A stretch of DNA of 6,425 nucleotides from Christensenella sp. UBA3700 (GTDB lineage Bacteria > Bacillota > Clostridia > Christensenellales > UBA3700), in contig DFIJ01000031.1 in NCBI GenBank assembly GCA_002372775.1, forward strand, positions 1-6,425. Reading direction: 5' to 3'. Under the pieces are notes generated by a model. The model was not told the origin of the DNA and did no database searches. It worked only from the letters and a program-made list of their open reading frames with translations. Positions within the stretch are counted from its first letter, which is position 1. The number at the start of each line of letters is the position of its first letter. Positions 5,370-6,425 of this stretch are shown here, in pieces. Made by a program: the position numbers and the translations under genes.

Positions 5370-5375
5370 AGGAGG
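5370..5375 (+). promoter_or_regulatory. Ribosome binding site that decides the fba start
   Basis: AGGAGG ends 2 nt before the first ATG (5378) and 8 nt before the second (5384). Only the second has workable spacing, and the protein then begins MPLMNTKAMF, like other class II aldolases of this type (MPLV.TK.MF). The start is therefore 5384, not 5378. Confidence 0.88.
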
Positions 5376-5383
5376 TAATGGTT

Positions 5384-6391
5384 ATGCCATTAATGAACAC
5401 AAAAGCAATGTTTGATCAAGCATATAAGCATGGTTATGCTATTGGTGCTTTCAACGTTAATAACATGGAAATTATTCAAGGTATCGTAGAAGCTGCTACA
5501 GAAGAAAAGGCTCCTCTAATCCTTCAAGTTTCAAAGGGTGCTAGAAACTATGCAAACCCAGTATATCTACAAAAGATGGTAGAAGCTGCTGAAAAGGTTT
5601 CTGGTCTTCCAATCGCTTTACACTTAGACCACGGTGACTCTTTCGAATTATGTAAGAGCTGTATCGATGGTGGATTCACATCAGTTATGATCGACGGTTC
5701 TGCTCTTTCTTATGAAGACAACGTTGCATTAACAAAGAAGGTTGTTGAATACGCTCACGACACAACAAATCACCCATACATCACAGTTGAAGGTGAACTT
5801 GGAACATTAGCTGGTATCGAAGATGAAGTTTCACATGCTGTAGGTTCATACACAAGACCAGAAGAAGTTATCGACTTCGTTACAAAGACTGGTGTAGATT
5901 CATTAGCTATTGCTATCGGTACATCACATGGTGCTTACAAGTTTAAGCCAGAACAATGCACAAGAGATGAAAATGGTGTTCTTGTACCACCTCCACTAAG
6001 ATTCGATATCCTAGAAGCTGTTTCTGAAAAGTTACCTGGATTCCCTATCGTTCTTCATGGTTCTTCTTCAGTTCCACAAGAATTCGTTCAAATTATCAAT
6101 GCTAATGGTGGTAAGATGCCAGATGCTGTTGGTATTCCAGAAGCTCAATTAAGAAAGGCTGCTACAATGTCTGTATGTAAGATTAACATCGACTCAGACT
6201 TAAGATTAGGTTGCACAGCTGGTATCAGAAAGCACTTCGCTGAACATCCAGAACACTTCGATCCAAGACAATATCTTGGCGATGCTAGAGCTAACATCAA
6301 GAAAGTTGTTAAGCATAAGTTAACAGAAGTTTTAGGATGCGCTGGAAAGGCTGATGAAATCATCGCTAAATACAACGAAATGAACAAATAA
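5384..6391 (+). CDS. fba: Class II fructose-1,6-bisphosphate aldolase
   Basis: Zinc-dependent glycolytic aldolase (EC 4.1.2.13) splitting fructose 1,6-bisphosphate into dihydroxyacetone phosphate and glyceraldehyde 3-phosphate in the cytosol. The 335-residue protein, counted from ATG 5384, has the class II signatures: HLDHGDS with catalytic Asp82 and zinc ligand His83, VEGELGTLAGIEDEV (135-149), GTSHGAYKF with zinc ligand His182, LHGSSSVP with zinc ligand His225, and the phosphate/substrate segment NIDSD (268-272). The extended C-terminal part (KHFAEHPEHFDPRQYLG and beyond) matches the longer clostridial/Treponema/Giardia-type enzymes rather than the shorter E. coli GatY/KbaY type. A tagatose-bisphosphate aldolase is a less likely alternative. 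Codon use favours ATC, GAC and AAC, as expected for high expression. It is transcribed divergently from the acyltransferase operon with its own promoter. Stop TAA at 6389; the 34 bases after it hold no complete terminator. Confidence 0.97.
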   Translation: MPLMNTKAMFDQAYKHGYAIGAFNVNNMEIIQGIVEAATEEKAPLILQVSKGARNYANPVYLQKMVEAAEKVSGLPIALHLDHGDSFELCKSCIDGGFTSVMIDGSALSYEDNVALTKKVVEYAHDTTNHPYITVEGELGTLAGIEDEVSHAVGSYTRPEEVIDFVTKTGVDSLAIAIGTSHGAYKFKPEQCTRDENGVLVPPPLRFDILEAVSEKLPGFPIVLHGSSSVPQEFVQIINANGGKMPDAVGIPEAQLRKAATMSVCKINIDSDLRLGCTAGIRKHFAEHPEHFDPRQYLGDARANIKKVVKHKLTEVLGCAGKADEIIAKYNEMNK

Positions 6392-6425
6392 TTAACTTAA
6401 GTTCAGACTTCAAGAGGCTATCAAA

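Noticed and set aside
5378..5383. Upstream ATG as the fba start
   Set aside because: AGGAGG lies only 2 nt away, too close for initiation; the ATG at 5384 has 8-nt spacing and the family's N-terminus.
6145..6387. Minus-strand open frame of 80 codons
   Set aside because: It is a shadow within the well-supported fba gene, with no promoter or ribosome binding site.
6394..6403. Palindrome AACTTAAGTT after fba
   Set aside because: It is a short self-complementary AT-rich word with no loop or T-tract; likely chance, and the window ends too soon to judge.

Overview
The window looks like core chromosome from a low-GC Gram-positive bacterium (Bacillota), probably an anaerobic clostridial or erysipelotrichial gut type. 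The grounds are strongly AT-rich intergenic DNA, consensus sigma-A promoters, strong AGGAGG-type ribosome binding sites, AGA/TTA/ACA-rich codon use, and GAPDH and class II aldolase sequences of the kind found in clostridia. The standard genetic code applies (TGG for Trp, TGA used as a stop). No genus can be named from the sequence alone.

Layout: (1) 1-514, minus strand: the N-terminal half of glyceraldehyde-3-phosphate dehydrogenase (gap), running off the left edge, with its own promoter at 566-594. (2) 621-2845, minus strand: a two-gene operon. Its first gene encodes an unusual fusion of an XRE-type helix-turn-helix to a condensation/alcohol-acetyltransferase-like domain. It overlaps by 4 bp a gene for a zinc-ribbon multi-pass membrane protein of the DUF6320 type. 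The promoter (2935-2963) is near consensus and the leader carries a palindrome, a direct repeat and an inverted repeat. (3) 2964-3122: an intergenic stretch with a 10-bp inverted repeat and a clear intrinsic terminator (3067-3100) for the next operon. (4) 3123-5117, minus strand: a tightly coupled pair, a variant PlsC-like acyltransferase followed 9 bp later by an M29 aminopeptidase. It is transcribed from a promoter at 5219-5247 through a leader that can form two hairpins. (5) 5384-6391, plus strand: class II fructose-1,6-bisphosphate aldolase (fba), divergent from the acyltransferase operon. The last 34 bases after fba hold no gene or complete terminator that I can see.

How it fits together: gap and fba are highly expressed glycolytic genes at the two ends. 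Between them lie two small operons with a lipid or acyl-transfer and envelope flavour (acyltransferase-like fusion plus membrane protein; PlsC-like enzyme) and a cytosolic peptidase. The most unusual item is the regulator-enzyme fusion with its membrane partner and possible operator sites; one 10-bp sequence from its leader palindrome recurs inside the fba promoter spacer. There is no sign of mobile elements, CRISPR arrays, tRNA or rRNA. No stretch over 300 bases lacks a gene.
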